DNA of 64,000 nt, taken from positions 33,817 through 97,816 of the forward strand of contig NZ_MUYM01000033.1 of NCBI RefSeq assembly GCF_002150765.1, read 5' to 3'. The notes beneath the pieces were generated by a model, which was not told the DNA's origin, ran no database searches, and saw only the letters and a list, made by a program, of their open reading frames with translations. How positions within the stretch are numbered: the first letter of the stretch is position 1; each line of letters starts with the position of its first letter. This stretch comes from Lentzea kentuckyensis (GTDB lineage Bacteria > Actinomycetota > Actinomycetes > Mycobacteriales > Pseudonocardiaceae). The translations under genes were made by a program, and so were the position numbers. This document shows, piece by piece, positions 1-7,350 of this stretch.

Positions 1-333
1 CTCGACGAGAGCCGAGAAGGCGTTGGCGTCGTGCACCGCGAGGTCCGCGAGGATCTTGCGGTCGACCTCGACACCACCCAGGCGAAGGCCCTGGATGAGA
101 CGGTTGTAGGTCATACCGTTCGCGCGGGCAGCGGCGTTGATCCGCTGGATCCACAGCTTGCGGAAGTCGCCCTTGCGCGCACGCCGGTCGCGGTACGCGT
201 AGTTGAGCGAGTGGAGCACCTGCTCCTTGGCCTTGCGGTACAGCCTCGAGCGCTGACCGCGGTAGCCGCTGGCCAGCTCAAGGGTGGTACGACGCTTCTT
301 CTGGGCGTTTACAGCCCGCTTGACGCGTGCCAC
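1..333 (-). CDS. rplT: 50S ribosomal protein L20, C-terminus cut by window edge
   Basis: Ribosomal protein L20, a primary 23S rRNA-binding protein needed for early 50S assembly. The reading frame begins at a GTG (333-331) giving VARVKRAVNAQKKRR and continues through the family hallmarks SGYRGQRSRLYRKAKEQ and NRLIQGLRLGGVEVDRK to the window edge. 111 codons are present, so about ten residues and the stop should lie outside. It follows rpmI on the same strand, as in the standard infC-rpmI-rplT operon. The basic N-terminal extension that threads into rRNA is intact. Confidence 0.97.
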   Translation of the reverse strand, partial: MARVKRAVNAQKKRRTTLELASGYRGQRSRLYRKAKEQVLHSLNYAYRDRRARKGDFRKLWIQRINAAARANGMTYNRLIQGLRLGGVEVDRKILADLAVHDANAFSALVE

Positions 334-408
334 GGGTCCATCCTGTCGATCTCATGGGGGGAAGGGTCGGGGCCTTCCCCCGAATTAGCTAGGGGGTGTC
401 GAAGCGGG

Positions 409-603
409 TCAGAGACCGAGCAGCTTCTTGATGCGCGGGGCGTCGTTCTCCGACACGACCGCGGTGCCGCTCATGCGACGCGTCACCTTGCTGGACTTCT
501 TCTCCAGGATGTGGCGCTTGCCGGCCTTCTCCCGGAGGATCTTGCCGCTGCCGGTGACCTTGAAGCGCTTCGAGGTCCCGCTGTGCGTCTTGTTCTTCGG
601 CAT
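409..603 (-). CDS. rpmI: 50S ribosomal protein L35
   Basis: Small basic ribosomal protein of 64 residues, the usual length. It starts MPKNKTHSGTSKRFKVTGSG and contains the family segment REKAGKRHILEKKSSKVTRRM; it ends IKKLLGL. ATG start at 603. It lies between infC and rplT on the minus strand with short gaps (about 50 and 75 nt), consistent with one transcript from the infC leader. In other bacteria L20 represses this operon by binding the mRNA; whether that holds here cannot be read directly. Confidence 0.98.
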   Translation of the reverse strand: MPKNKTHSGTSKRFKVTGSGKILREKAGKRHILEKKSSKVTRRMSGTAVVSENDAPRIKKLLGL

Positions 604-653
604 TTCCGTCCTCGTCTCGTGCTACCCACCGGGTCGGGGGCGGGGTATGCGTC

Positions 654-1268
654 CTATTCGGCGGCTTCGGCGGCGTCGTCACCTTCGACGACGTCGTCCT
701 GGTCCTGCTTGACCGGACGCGGCTTGATGTTCTTGTGCGGCGCCAACACCATGATCATGTTGCGGCCGTCCTGCTTCGGGTTGGACTCGACGAAGCCCAG
801 CTCCGCGACGTCCTCCGCCAGCTTCTGCAGCAACCGGTAACCGAGCTCCGGGCGCGACTGCTCGCGGCCGCGGAACATGATGGTCACCTTGACCTTGTTC
901 CCGTGCGACAGGAAGCGGGCCACGTGGCCCTTCTTCGTCTGGTAGTCGTGCGGGTCGATCTTCGGCCGGAGCTTCTGCTCCTTGATCACGGTCAGCTGCT
1001 GGTTACGGCGAGACTCACGAGCCTTCTGGGCGGTCTCGTACTTGAACTTGCCGTAGTCCATGAGCTTGCATACCGGAGGTCGAGCCTGCGCGGCGACCTC
1101 GACGAGGTCCAGATCCGCTTCCTGCGCGAGTCGGAGTGCGTCCTCGATGCGAACGATCCCGACCTGCTCGCCGTTCGGCCCGACCAGACGGACCTCAGGC
1201 ACGCGGATGCGGTCGTTGATGCGCGGCTCGGTGCTCACAGGAGCACCTCGGTTCGAGGGACTTGTCAT
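654..1268 (-). CDS. infC: translation initiation factor IF-3
   Basis: IF-3 binds the 30S subunit, checks the initiator tRNA-start codon pairing and prevents premature 50S joining. The 204-residue frame has the N-domain motif RINDRIRVPEVRLVG, the linker region PPVCKLMDYGKFKYE and the C-domain motif IDPHDYQTKKGHVARFL. The ATG at 1268 is preceded by AAAGGA at good spacing; a GTG at 1238 (STEPRIND frame) is an alternative because many homologues begin close to RIND. The C-terminus carries an acidic tail (VVEGDDAAEAAE) common in actinobacteria. First gene of the infC-rpmI-rplT operon, with a long structured leader. Confidence 0.97.
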   Translation of the reverse strand: MTSPSNRGAPVSTEPRINDRIRVPEVRLVGPNGEQVGIVRIEDALRLAQEADLDLVEVAAQARPPVCKLMDYGKFKYETAQKARESRRNQQLTVIKEQKLRPKIDPHDYQTKKGHVARFLSHGNKVKVTIMFRGREQSRPELGYRLLQKLAEDVAELGFVESNPKQDGRNMIMVLAPHKNIKPRPVKQDQDDVVEGDDAAEAAE

Positions 1269-1305
1269 TCACGTCCTTTAAGACTCGTTTGCGCCAAAGA
1301 CAAGA

Positions 1306-1333
1306 GCCCCGTCGTCGATGTCGACGACAGGGC
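1306..1333 (-). promoter_or_regulatory. infC leader hairpin, possible attenuator
   Basis: Read on the minus strand this is a nearly uninterrupted 13-bp stem (GCCCTGTCGTCGA pairing with TCGACGACGGGGC, one G-U) with almost no loop, followed by TCTTGTCTTTGG. It lies about 40 nt upstream of the infC start and about 150 nt downstream of the predicted promoter. A terminator-like hairpin at this place is what L20- or IF3-dependent leader control would use, but the regulatory role is inference. Confidence 0.6.
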
Positions 1334-1451
1334 CCGCTTCCGACCGATCACCAACCTGACTCGAAGGCACCCGTGTGCCCTGTGTCAGGAGGACCGGACC
1401 CGGCCACCTCTTGAGGCGGTGAACGCGGGTGGGAGCGGGGCTCCACTTGCC

Positions 1452-1471
1452 GCTCTCGCACTAACGAGAGC
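1452..1471 (-). promoter_or_regulatory. second hairpin in the infC leader
   Basis: Perfect 7-bp inverted repeat GCTCTCG/CGAGAGC with a 6-nt loop, in the 5' part of the infC leader just after the predicted transcription start. Together with the 1306-1333 hairpin it gives the leader two separate stems, as expected of an autoregulatory ribosomal-operon leader. Confidence 0.5.
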
Positions 1472-1485
1472 TGGTCGCGTCGGAA

Positions 1486-1508
1486 ATACTAGCAGACGAG
1501 CTTGTCAA
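1486..1508 (-). promoter_or_regulatory. probable infC operon promoter (extended -10)
   Basis: On the minus strand TGCTAGTAT forms an extended -10 (TG-N-TAGTAT, hexamer at 1486-1491), with a TTGACA at 1503-1508 only 11 bp upstream, too close to act as a standard -35. Transcription from here would give a leader of about 210 nt before infC containing the two hairpins. Confidence 0.45.
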
Positions 1509-1553
1509 CCCCCGAATCGAGGCGGTGTGTCGCCCGCTTGCTTGAATGTCGGG

Positions 1554-1895
1554 GTGACCGATCCGCTTGAAGACAGTGTCCGTGACCTCGGGGATGTGCC
1601 GAGCATCGAGGTCATCAGCCGGGCAGCGGTGATGCTGCTGTCCGCCTCCGCCGAACGCCTCGGCCTCGCGGACCCGGACCCCGACAACTCCCCTCGCCGC
1701 GACCTCGACGAGGCCCGCCGCCTGATCACCGGCCTGGCCGGCCTGGTCACCGCGACGTCGGAGTACCTCGGCCCGCACGCCGCACCGCTGAAGGACGGCC
1801 TGCAGTCGGTGCAGCGCGCGTTCCGCGAGGCCTCCGCCGTCCCGGACGAGCCCGGCCAGGGTCCCGGCGAGAAGTTCACCGGTCCCGTCTACTGA
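1554..1895 (+). CDS. DUF1844 domain protein
   Basis: 113-residue protein with the DUF1844 core (VPSIEVISRAAVMLLSASAERLGL, then a Asp/Arg-rich loop and DEARRLITGLAGLVTATSEY). DUF1844 proteins are small helical actinobacterial proteins often encoded beside infC; their function is not known. The GTG at 1554 matches where homologues begin; in-frame TTG 1542 and GTG 1527 are alternatives and no strong ribosome site decides between them. Divergent from infC, so the two share the 1268-1554 region. Its final codons lie in a 17-bp tandem repeat. Confidence 0.85.
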   Translation: MTDPLEDSVRDLGDVPSIEVISRAAVMLLSASAERLGLADPDPDNSPRRDLDEARRLITGLAGLVTATSEYLGPHAAPLKDGLQSVQRAFREASAVPDEPGQGPGEKFTGPVY

Positions 1896-1940
1896 TCGGC
1901 CCCGGCTACTGGTCGGCCCCGGTTACTGGTCGGCCCTGAC
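1890..1940. repeat. 17-bp unit repeated three times across two gene ends
   Basis: Units 1890-1906, 1907-1923 and 1924-1940 share TACTGRTCGGCCC. The first carries the last codon and stop of the DUF1844 gene, and the boundary of the second and third carries the TAA stop of the convergent gene that ends at 1923. A local slippage duplication has evidently generated the ends of both genes. Confidence 0.8.
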
Positions 1941-2579
1941 CACGACCGGCTCCCACGGCTCCGCCCTGATCTGGAACACCGCGCTCGCCCGTTGCCCGGT
2001 GGCGGCCCGGAAGGTGACGGCGGAGCCGTTGTGGAGCGGGCCGACGTCCAGGTGTTCGGCCGGGGGCTCGTCGTGCTGCGAGAGCCCGAGCACCCGGCTG
2101 CCGGGCACCACCGACACCGTGAGCTGTTCGATGACCGCCGGCCCGCCGAAGTAGCTGAGCCGGAACTCGTCGGGCGCGCCGGGCGTGATCGCGAACGTCG
2201 GCATGCCCCGGCGGCTGCGCTCGGCGGCGAGGAAATCGGTGAGCTCGTTGATCTGCTGCGTCGCCTGCTGAGCGCTGAACTGCGCCTCGTCCGCCAGCAT
2301 CCGTGCCGCCGTGGCCGCCTCCTGGGCTTCCAGCGCGGCTTTCTGTCCTTCCAGAACGGCTTTGCGGGCGTCCTCGGTCGCCGTCTTGGACTGCAGCGCG
2401 CTGGCCGTCGCCTGCTCGACGGCCTTGCGCGCGGCCTGGGCCTCCTCCTGCGACCTGCGCGCGGCCTCCTGAGCCTCACGAGCCGCCGCCTGGGCGTTCT
2501 TCGCTTCACGCGCCTGCCACAACGCGATGGCCGTCGCACACATCGCCACGACGGCGGCGATCACCGAGAGCGCGATCAT
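1923..2579 (-). CDS. membrane-anchored coiled-coil protein, unknown function
   Basis: 218 residues. Residues 3-20 form one membrane segment (LSVIAAVVAMCATAIAL). Residues about 22-125 are extremely rich in Ala, Glu, Gln, Arg and Lys in heptad-like order (AREAKNAQAAAREAQEAARR and similar), so a long coiled coil. The C-terminal 90 residues look like a compact beta domain (FRLSYFGGPAVIEQLTVSVV). The start overlaps the upstream gene's stop as ATGA, so the two are translationally coupled. I do not recognise the family; the topology suggests a scaffold at the membrane. Confidence 0.75.
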   Translation of the reverse strand: MIALSVIAAVVAMCATAIALWQAREAKNAQAAAREAQEAARRSQEEAQAARKAVEQATASALQSKTATEDARKAVLEGQKAALEAQEAATAARMLADEAQFSAQQATQQINELTDFLAAERSRRGMPTFAITPGAPDEFRLSYFGGPAVIEQLTVSVVPGSRVLGLSQHDEPPAEHLDVGPLHNGSAVTFRAATGQRASAVFQIRAEPWEPVVVRADQ

Positions 2580-3166
2580 GCCCGCACCCCCAGCGCCGCG
2601 AGCTGCCTGCGTGCCAGCTCGTCGATGACGTCCGTGTCACCCGTGCGCCAGCCCACCGCGGGATCGTTGGGGAACTTCGCGAGATCCTTGGGCTTCAGAC
2701 TGGTAAGCGCTCTCAGGGCGAGCAGATCGGGCTTGTCGCGGAGTTTCGCGGTGTTGCCGGCCTTGAGCGCGTACCGCAGCCGCAACGGCAGCCAGGTGAT
2801 CAGCAGGAACAGCACCGGAATCGTGACGAGCGCCACGGCGAGCCAGAACGCGGTGTCCTGCACCACGCCGATCTGGGCGTTGCCCACCCCGATGAGCGTC
2901 TCGCCGGCCTTGGTGCCGTTGCCGAGCGCCCCGGACAGGTCGTCGCCCACGAACGGCACGCCCTTGGCCTTGCCAGCGGCGTTGGTGAAGACGTCGCGGA
3001 TGTCACCGCCCGCGTTGACCAGCCCGTCCCCCGGCGCTCTGAGTTCCAGCACCCAGTCGTGGGCGGTGGTCGCCACCCAGATCCAGAGGGCCACCCACCC
3101 CACGGCGAGGAGGTCGGCGATCAGCTGACGCGTGAGCCTGACAGGTCTGTCCGCGTACCACTTCAT
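2576..3166 (-). CDS. membrane protein with two membrane segments, unknown function
   Basis: 196 residues with two clear membrane segments: about 16-35 (LIADLLAVGWVALWIWVATT) and about 106-128 (FWLAVALVTIPVLFLLITWL). The Gly/Asp-rich stretch between them would be extracytoplasmic and the charged C-terminal 65 residues cytoplasmic. Middle gene of a three-gene minus-strand operon, coupled by ATGA to the coiled-coil gene. No family recognised. Confidence 0.75.
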   Translation of the reverse strand: MKWYADRPVRLTRQLIADLLAVGWVALWIWVATTAHDWVLELRAPGDGLVNAGGDIRDVFTNAAGKAKGVPFVGDDLSGALGNGTKAGETLIGVGNAQIGVVQDTAFWLAVALVTIPVLFLLITWLPLRLRYALKAGNTAKLRDKPDLLALRALTSLKPKDLAKFPNDPAVGWRTGDTDVIDELARRQLAALGVRA

Positions 3167-3191
3167 GAAGCGGATGCTGCCACGTGACCCA

Positions 3192-3752
3192 TCACCCGTC
3201 GATGATCACCTCGGCGGAACCGAGCATCGCGCGCGCCCAGGCCGTGCCGTCCTGCCGGCCGATCCAGCCCCCGTACAGCAACGAGTACCGCCGGTTCCGG
3301 TCTCCCCAGAACTCGTTGACCCTGGCCAGCGCGTCCTGGCGGGCAAGTCCAAGATTTTCCAGTGCCGCCGCGGTTTCGGCCATGACCCGCCGCTGTTCTT
3401 CGTTGCAGGAGTACAAGTACTCGGTGGGCTTGGTGCTCAGCACCAGCAACGGCCGCGGGTCGTCCTCGAACCCGTCCGGCACACCCTGGAACGTCACGCT
3501 CGTCGTCACCGGCACCACACCGTCGTGCGGCTCGGAGATGGCGAACAGCGCGGTGACCGAGCCGTTGACCGCGAGGCACGCTCGTGCGTAAACCATCGAC
3601 ATACCCAGCAGTTCGGCCAGGTCGTCACCGCGGAAGTCGCGGTCGGGCCGCAACGGCACGAGCGCGGCGAGGTCCGGTGGCAGCGCGGGTTCGCCGGGCC
3701 TGATCGCGTGCAGCGCCGCCCGCATCCGGGCGTTGGCCTTCTCGGAGATCAA
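3192..3752 (-). CDS. conserved hypothetical protein, first gene of a small operon
   Basis: 186 residues counted from a TTG at 3752, chosen because GGAGG lies six bases upstream. The protein looks soluble, with an alpha/beta pattern (SVTALFAISEPHDGVVPV, PLLVLSTKPTEYLYS) and a Trp-rich C-terminus (VNEFWGDRNRRYSLLYGGWI). I recognise no domain. It ends 25 nt before the two-segment membrane protein gene on the same strand, so all three are probably co-transcribed. Confidence 0.65.
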   Translation of the reverse strand: MISEKANARMRAALHAIRPGEPALPPDLAALVPLRPDRDFRGDDLAELLGMSMVYARACLAVNGSVTALFAISEPHDGVVPVTTSVTFQGVPDGFEDDPRPLLVLSTKPTEYLYSCNEEQRRVMAETAAALENLGLARQDALARVNEFWGDRNRRYSLLYGGWIGRQDGTAWARAMLGSAEVIIDG

Positions 3753-3772
3753 CCTTGTCCTCCAAGTGCGAA

Positions 3773-3800
3773 GGGCGTGCCTCCGTTCAGAGGCACGCCC
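3773..3800 (-). terminator. terminator-like hairpin after the RidA operon
   Basis: Perfect 11-bp inverted repeat GGGCGTGCCTC / GAGGCACGCCC with a 6-nt loop. It lies between the end of the RidA-like gene (3856) and the TTG start at 3752, both on the minus strand, so it would end the kinase-IclR-RidA transcript. There is only a weak U-rich tail, as is usual in high-GC genomes. Confidence 0.7.
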
Positions 3801-3855
3801 AAGCAAAACATCCTTCGAACGCGGTCCGCGCGCTGAGTTCCGTTCAGCAGACCGG

Positions 3856-4236
3856 TCAGTCGACGACGGCCAGCGCGTCGATCTCCACCAGCAGGCCGGC
3901 CGGGAGTCCGACGTAGACGGTCGTGCGGGCGGGGGCGGGGTCCGTGACGAACTCGCCGTAGACCTCGTTCAGTTCCGCGAAGTGCGCGGTGTCGGTGAGG
4001 TAGACGCGGATCATCACCACGTCGTCGATGGACGCGCCACCGGCGGCGAGCACCGCGTGGAGGTTCGCGAACGTCTGGCGGGTCTGCTCGGCGACGGTGG
4101 TACCGACGATCTCGCCGGACTTCGGGTCGAACGCGACCTGACCGGCCACCTGCAGGATGTTGCCCTTGCGCACACCCTGCGAGAAACGGGCCACCGGCTG
4201 CGGCGCGTCGGCGGTCTTGATCTCAACCTTGGACAA
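3856..4236 (-). CDS. RidA family enamine/imine deaminase
   Basis: RidA proteins hydrolyse reactive 2-aminoacrylate and related enamines made by PLP enzymes. 126 residues from a TTG at 4236, which has AAGGGG seven bases upstream. Family features: FSQGVRKGNILQVAGQVAFD, the central helix TFANLHAVLAAGGASIDDVV, and the C-terminal PARTTVYVGLPAGLLVEID whose Arg is the substrate carboxylate-binding residue of active RidA. It follows the IclR gene by 11 nt. The neighbouring D-serine-dehydratase-like gene gives it an obvious substrate: 2-aminoacrylate from D-serine. Which Rid subfamily it belongs to is not settled. Confidence 0.9.
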   Translation of the reverse strand: MSKVEIKTADAPQPVARFSQGVRKGNILQVAGQVAFDPKSGEIVGTTVAEQTRQTFANLHAVLAAGGASIDDVVMIRVYLTDTAHFAELNEVYGEFVTDPAPARTTVYVGLPAGLLVEIDALAVVD

Positions 4237-4247
4237 CGGAATTCCCC

Positions 4248-4994
4248 TTATCTTGGAACGTAACCGCACTCGACGGAGGCAGCTTCGGCGGTGGCGAGCA
4301 GGTCGGGCAGGTGGGCCAGGAGCCCGTCGAAGTCGAGCAGCACCTTGGGCACCGACATCGACACGGCGGCGAGCACCTCACCCCGCGCGCCCTTGATCGG
4401 GGCGGCGATGCAGTGGATGAAGTCCTCGTGCTCGGCGTTGTCGACCGCGTAACCGTTGGCGCGCACCCGCTCCAGCTCGGCCAGGTACGCCGTCGGGCCG
4501 ATGATGGTGTTCGCCGTCAGCCTCGGGAACTCCATCGTCGACAAAACCTTCTGCAGCGCGACCGGGGCCAGGTCCGCCAGCAGGATCTTCGCCACGGCCG
4601 TGCAGTGCAACGGCGCGCGGCGGCCGATGCGCGAGTACATCCGCATCTGGTGCGTCGACTCGTACTTGTCGATGTAGATCACCTCACCGTCCTCATAGGA
4701 CGCGAGGTGGATGGTGTACCCCAGGCGTGAGTTCAGATCGCGCAACGCCGGTTCGGCCGATCGCCGGACGTCGCGTTCCTCCAGCGCGCGGTTGGCGAGG
4801 TCGAACAACGCGGTGCCGAGCCGGTAGTGGTGCACGCCGTCGCGCTGCACGAAGCGGTGCGACTCCAAAGTGCGCAACAACCGGAGCGTCGTCGACTTGT
4901 GCACGCCGATCACGCCGGACAGCTCGTCCAGCGTCTTCGGGCCCGTCGCGAGCTGGCTCACCAGTGTGAGCGCGCGGTCGAGGCTCTGGCTCAT
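4248..4994 (-). CDS. IclR family transcriptional regulator
   Basis: 248 residues with an N-terminal winged helix-turn-helix (LATGPKTLDELSGVIGVHKS ... TTLRLLRTLESHRFV, residues about 15-50) and a C-terminal effector domain (GYTIHLASYEDGEVIYIDKY, RRAPLHCTAVAKILLADL, IAAPIKGARGEVLAAVSMSV) typical of IclR proteins. Its ATG overlaps the sugar-kinase stop (TAATG) and RidA follows by 11 nt. Most likely the local regulator of the two divergent D-amino-acid operons, acting at the palindromes at 5999-6051; the effector is unknown. Confidence 0.95.
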   Translation of the reverse strand: MSQSLDRALTLVSQLATGPKTLDELSGVIGVHKSTTLRLLRTLESHRFVQRDGVHHYRLGTALFDLANRALEERDVRRSAEPALRDLNSRLGYTIHLASYEDGEVIYIDKYESTHQMRMYSRIGRRAPLHCTAVAKILLADLAPVALQKVLSTMEFPRLTANTIIGPTAYLAELERVRANGYAVDNAEHEDFIHCIAAPIKGARGEVLAAVSMSVPKVLLDFDGLLAHLPDLLATAEAASVECGYVPR

Positions 4995-5959
4995 TAGTCC
5001 TCCAGGCGGGCGGACGCCCAGGTCTGCGGGTCGGCGTGCAGCAGCGGAATCGTCACGTCGTCCGGCAAAGGATCTCCGACGTCCTCGGCGGTGAGCAAAG
5101 CGGAGGCCGCCTGCAGGTGCCCGGCGCGCAGCCGGACCGACGGGGTCTCCCCGGCGAGCGTCGCCGCGAGGAACCCGGCCGCGAACGCGTCGCCCGCGCC
5201 GACCGGTTCCACGACCTCGACCTTCAGCGCCGGTTCGAAGTACGACGAACCGCCTTCGAGCAACGTGGCACCGTCCGCGCCCTGCTTGACCACCAGCGAC
5301 GCCGGGCCGGGCAGCAACGCGCGCAGGCGTTGCGGATCACCCGTGCCCCAGACCAGTTCGGCCTCGTCGGACCCCGCCAGCACCACGTCGGCCAGGTCCG
5401 CGAGCTCCCGCAGCACGCGCGGGTCGCGGTCGGCCCAGAGCGCGGGCCGCCAGTTCAGGTCGAAGGAGATTCGAAAACCGTGTCGCGGCCGGCGCAGCAG
5501 TTCACGCATCAGCGCGAGGCACGAATCGGACAGAGCGGGCGTGATGCCGCTGACGTGCACCAGCTTCACCTCGCCGAGGCCGAGCCGGTCGATCATCTCC
5601 AGCCCCATGCCGGACGCCGCCGAGCCGCGCCGGTAGTAGCGGACGGGGCTGCCGTGCGGTGAGGCCTCCTTGACGTACAACCCGGTCGGCCGGGTCGCGT
5701 CGATCCGCACCCGCGAGACGTCGACGCCGAAGCCGCCCACGGTGTCGAGCACCGCCAGCCCGAACGAGTCGTCGCCGACCGCGCTGACCCACGACGACCG
5801 CACGCCGAGGCGGACCAGATGCATGGCGACGTTGGACTCGGCGCCCCCGACGGCCCGGTGCCAGGTGCGCACCAGATGCACGGGACCGGGTTCAGCCGGA
5901 ACCATCATCACCATGGTCTCGCCGAGACACACGACACCGCCGACGTGTTCGAACCGCAT
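4994..5959 (-). CDS. PfkB family carbohydrate kinase
   Basis: 321-residue ribokinase/PfkB-fold kinase. It has the N-terminal GG motif region (RAVGGAESNVAMHLVRLG) and the C-terminal signature EPVGAGDAFAAGFLA with the catalytic Asp of GAGDAF. RYYRRGSAASGM and ISFDLNWRPALW resemble 2-keto-3-deoxygluconate kinases, but the true substrate cannot be fixed. ATG at 5959 with TGGAG upstream. First gene of the minus-strand operon kinase-IclR-RidA. A kinase of this type often sits in D-amino-acid/RidA clusters of actinobacteria, and its role there is unclear. Confidence 0.92.
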   Translation of the reverse strand: MRFEHVGGVVCLGETMVMMVPAEPGPVHLVRTWHRAVGGAESNVAMHLVRLGVRSSWVSAVGDDSFGLAVLDTVGGFGVDVSRVRIDATRPTGLYVKEASPHGSPVRYYRRGSAASGMGLEMIDRLGLGEVKLVHVSGITPALSDSCLALMRELLRRPRHGFRISFDLNWRPALWADRDPRVLRELADLADVVLAGSDEAELVWGTGDPQRLRALLPGPASLVVKQGADGATLLEGGSSYFEPALKVEVVEPVGAGDAFAAGFLAATLAGETPSVRLRAGHLQAASALLTAEDVGDPLPDDVTIPLLHADPQTWASARLED

Positions 5960-5979
5960 GCGTGCTCCAGAGGTGTTCG

Positions 5980-6008
5980 TTGACGGCGGCGCACCCGAAT
6001 GCTACACA
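5980..6008 (+). promoter_or_regulatory. probable promoter of the D-amino-acid operon
   Basis: TTGACG (5980-5985), 17-bp spacer, TACACA (6003-6008), pointing into the dehydratase-like gene. The -10 overlaps the ATGCT/AGCAT inverted repeat and the predicted start, near 6015, is about 20 nt before the second palindrome. Confidence 0.55.
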
Positions 6009-6017
6009 CTCCAGCAT
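5999..6017. promoter_or_regulatory. inverted repeat over the -10, candidate IclR operator
   Basis: ATGCT (5999-6003) and AGCAT (6013-6017) separated by 9 bp, overlapping the predicted -10 of the plus-strand operon. Position fits repressor binding by the adjacent IclR protein; this is inference. Confidence 0.45.
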
Positions 6018-6034
6018 CACATCGCGCAATGGGA

Positions 6035-6051
6035 GTTGCAAAATATGCAAC
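6035..6051. promoter_or_regulatory. GTTGCA-N5-TGCAAC palindrome, candidate IclR operator
   Basis: Perfect 6-bp arms GTTGCA (6035-6040) and TGCAAC (6046-6051) with a 5-bp AT-rich centre, a form often bound by IclR-family dimers. It lies between the kinase operon and the dehydratase-like gene and covers the first codon of the latter if translation begins at 6045. Confidence 0.6.
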
Positions 6052-7337
6052 ATCTGATGGACATGGACCTCTCAGCCGTCGCGGACATCCGTTCCGAACG
6101 GATCAGCTGGCGGTTCAAGGGCCTGCCGTCGAGCACGTTCGGCTCGACCATCGGCGAGGTCGCCGACCAGCGGCTGGACCTCTTCGCCGACGAGTTCGTC
6201 GGCCCGCTCGTCGTGCTGGACGCGGACGCGTTGACGCACAACCTGACGACGATGTCCAAGTGGTGTGACAACCACGGCGTCAAGCTGGCACCGCACGGCA
6301 AGACGACGATGGCACCGCAGCTGTTCCAGCGGCAGATCGAGCACGGCGTCTGGGGCATCACCGCGGCCAACGCCTCGCAGCTGCGGGTGTACCGCGCGTT
6401 CGGCGTCAGCCGGATCCTGCTGGCGAACCAGCTGCTCGACCCCGGCGCGCTGCGCTGGCTCGTCGGCGAACTGGACCGCGACCCTGCCTTCGAGTTCAGC
6501 TGCTGGGCCGACTCCGAGGCCGGTGTCACGCTGCTGAGCGAGACGCTGCGGGAACTCCAGGCGTCCCGCCCGGTCGACGTGCTGGTCGAGCTCGGCGCTC
6601 CCGGCGGACGCACCGGCGCCCGCGACCTGGAGACCGCGCTGACCGTGGCTCACGCGATCGACCAGAGCCCCGTGCTGCGACTGGCCGGCGCCAGCGGTTA
6701 CGAGGGCGCGCTGGCGCACGACGCGTCCGAGTCGTCGCAGGCCGTGGTGGACCGGTACCTGGCAGACCTGCGGACGTTGGTGCTGCGGATGGCCGACGCC
6801 GGATTGCTCGACGAGCTGGACTCGGCGATCGTCACCGCCGGTGGCAGCGCGTACTTCGACCAGGTGGCGGCGACGCTGTCCCAGCCGTGGCCGGTGCCGG
6901 TCACCCCAGTGCTGCGCAGCGGCGCATACATCACGCACGACGACGGCTTCTACCGCGGGATCTCGCCGTTCTCGCGGATCGAGGGCGTGGAGCCGTTCCG
7001 CTCGGCTTTGCGCGCGTGGGCCCAGGTGACGTCACGGCCGCAGCGCGATCTGGCGTTGCTGACGATCGGCAAGCGCGACGCGTCGTTCGACGAAGGCCTG
7101 CCGGAGCCGCAGCTGGTGCGCCGGCACGACGGCGCGGTCGCCCCGCTGACCCAGGCCCGCGTGTCGGCGATGAACGACCAGCACGCGTTCCTCCAGCTCG
7201 GGCCCGAGTCCACGGTCCGGGTCGGCGACTGGGTCGGGCTGGGTTTGTCCCACCCCTGCACGGTGTTCGACAAGTGGCAGCTCATCCCGGTCGTCGAGGG
7301 CACGACCGTGGTCGACCTCATTCGCACCTACTTTTGA
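6045..7337 (+). CDS. D-serine dehydratase-like PLP enzyme (alanine racemase-type fold)
   Basis: PLP enzyme of the DSD1/D-threonine aldolase group, which removes ammonia from D-serine or cleaves D-beta-hydroxy amino acids. 430 residues. Visible features: the PLP Lys in LAPHGKTTMAP (Lys86), TGARDLE in the barrel, and near the C-terminus LGLSHPCTVFDKW, whose His403-x-Cys405 matches the zinc-binding His/Cys pair of eukaryote-type D-serine dehydratase. Start: ATG 6045 has GGGAG nine bases upstream; in-frame ATGs at 6057 and 6063 are alternatives. Followed after 13 nt by the D-aminoacylase. Product 2-aminoacrylate would be dealt with by the nearby RidA protein. Exact substrate uncertain. Confidence 0.88.
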   Translation: MQHLMDMDLSAVADIRSERISWRFKGLPSSTFGSTIGEVADQRLDLFADEFVGPLVVLDADALTHNLTTMSKWCDNHGVKLAPHGKTTMAPQLFQRQIEHGVWGITAANASQLRVYRAFGVSRILLANQLLDPGALRWLVGELDRDPAFEFSCWADSEAGVTLLSETLRELQASRPVDVLVELGAPGGRTGARDLETALTVAHAIDQSPVLRLAGASGYEGALAHDASESSQAVVDRYLADLRTLVLRMADAGLLDELDSAIVTAGGSAYFDQVAATLSQPWPVPVTPVLRSGAYITHDDGFYRGISPFSRIEGVEPFRSALRAWAQVTSRPQRDLALLTIGKRDASFDEGLPEPQLVRRHDGAVAPLTQARVSAMNDQHAFLQLGPESTVRVGDWVGLGLSHPCTVFDKWQLIPVVEGTTVVDLIRTYF

Positions 7338-7350
7338 TCGGAGTGCACCG

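Noticed and set aside
1503..1508. TTGACA at 1503-1508 as a normal -35 for infC
   Set aside because: It lies only 11 bp from the TAGTAT -10, too close for a standard promoter; an extended -10 is the better reading.
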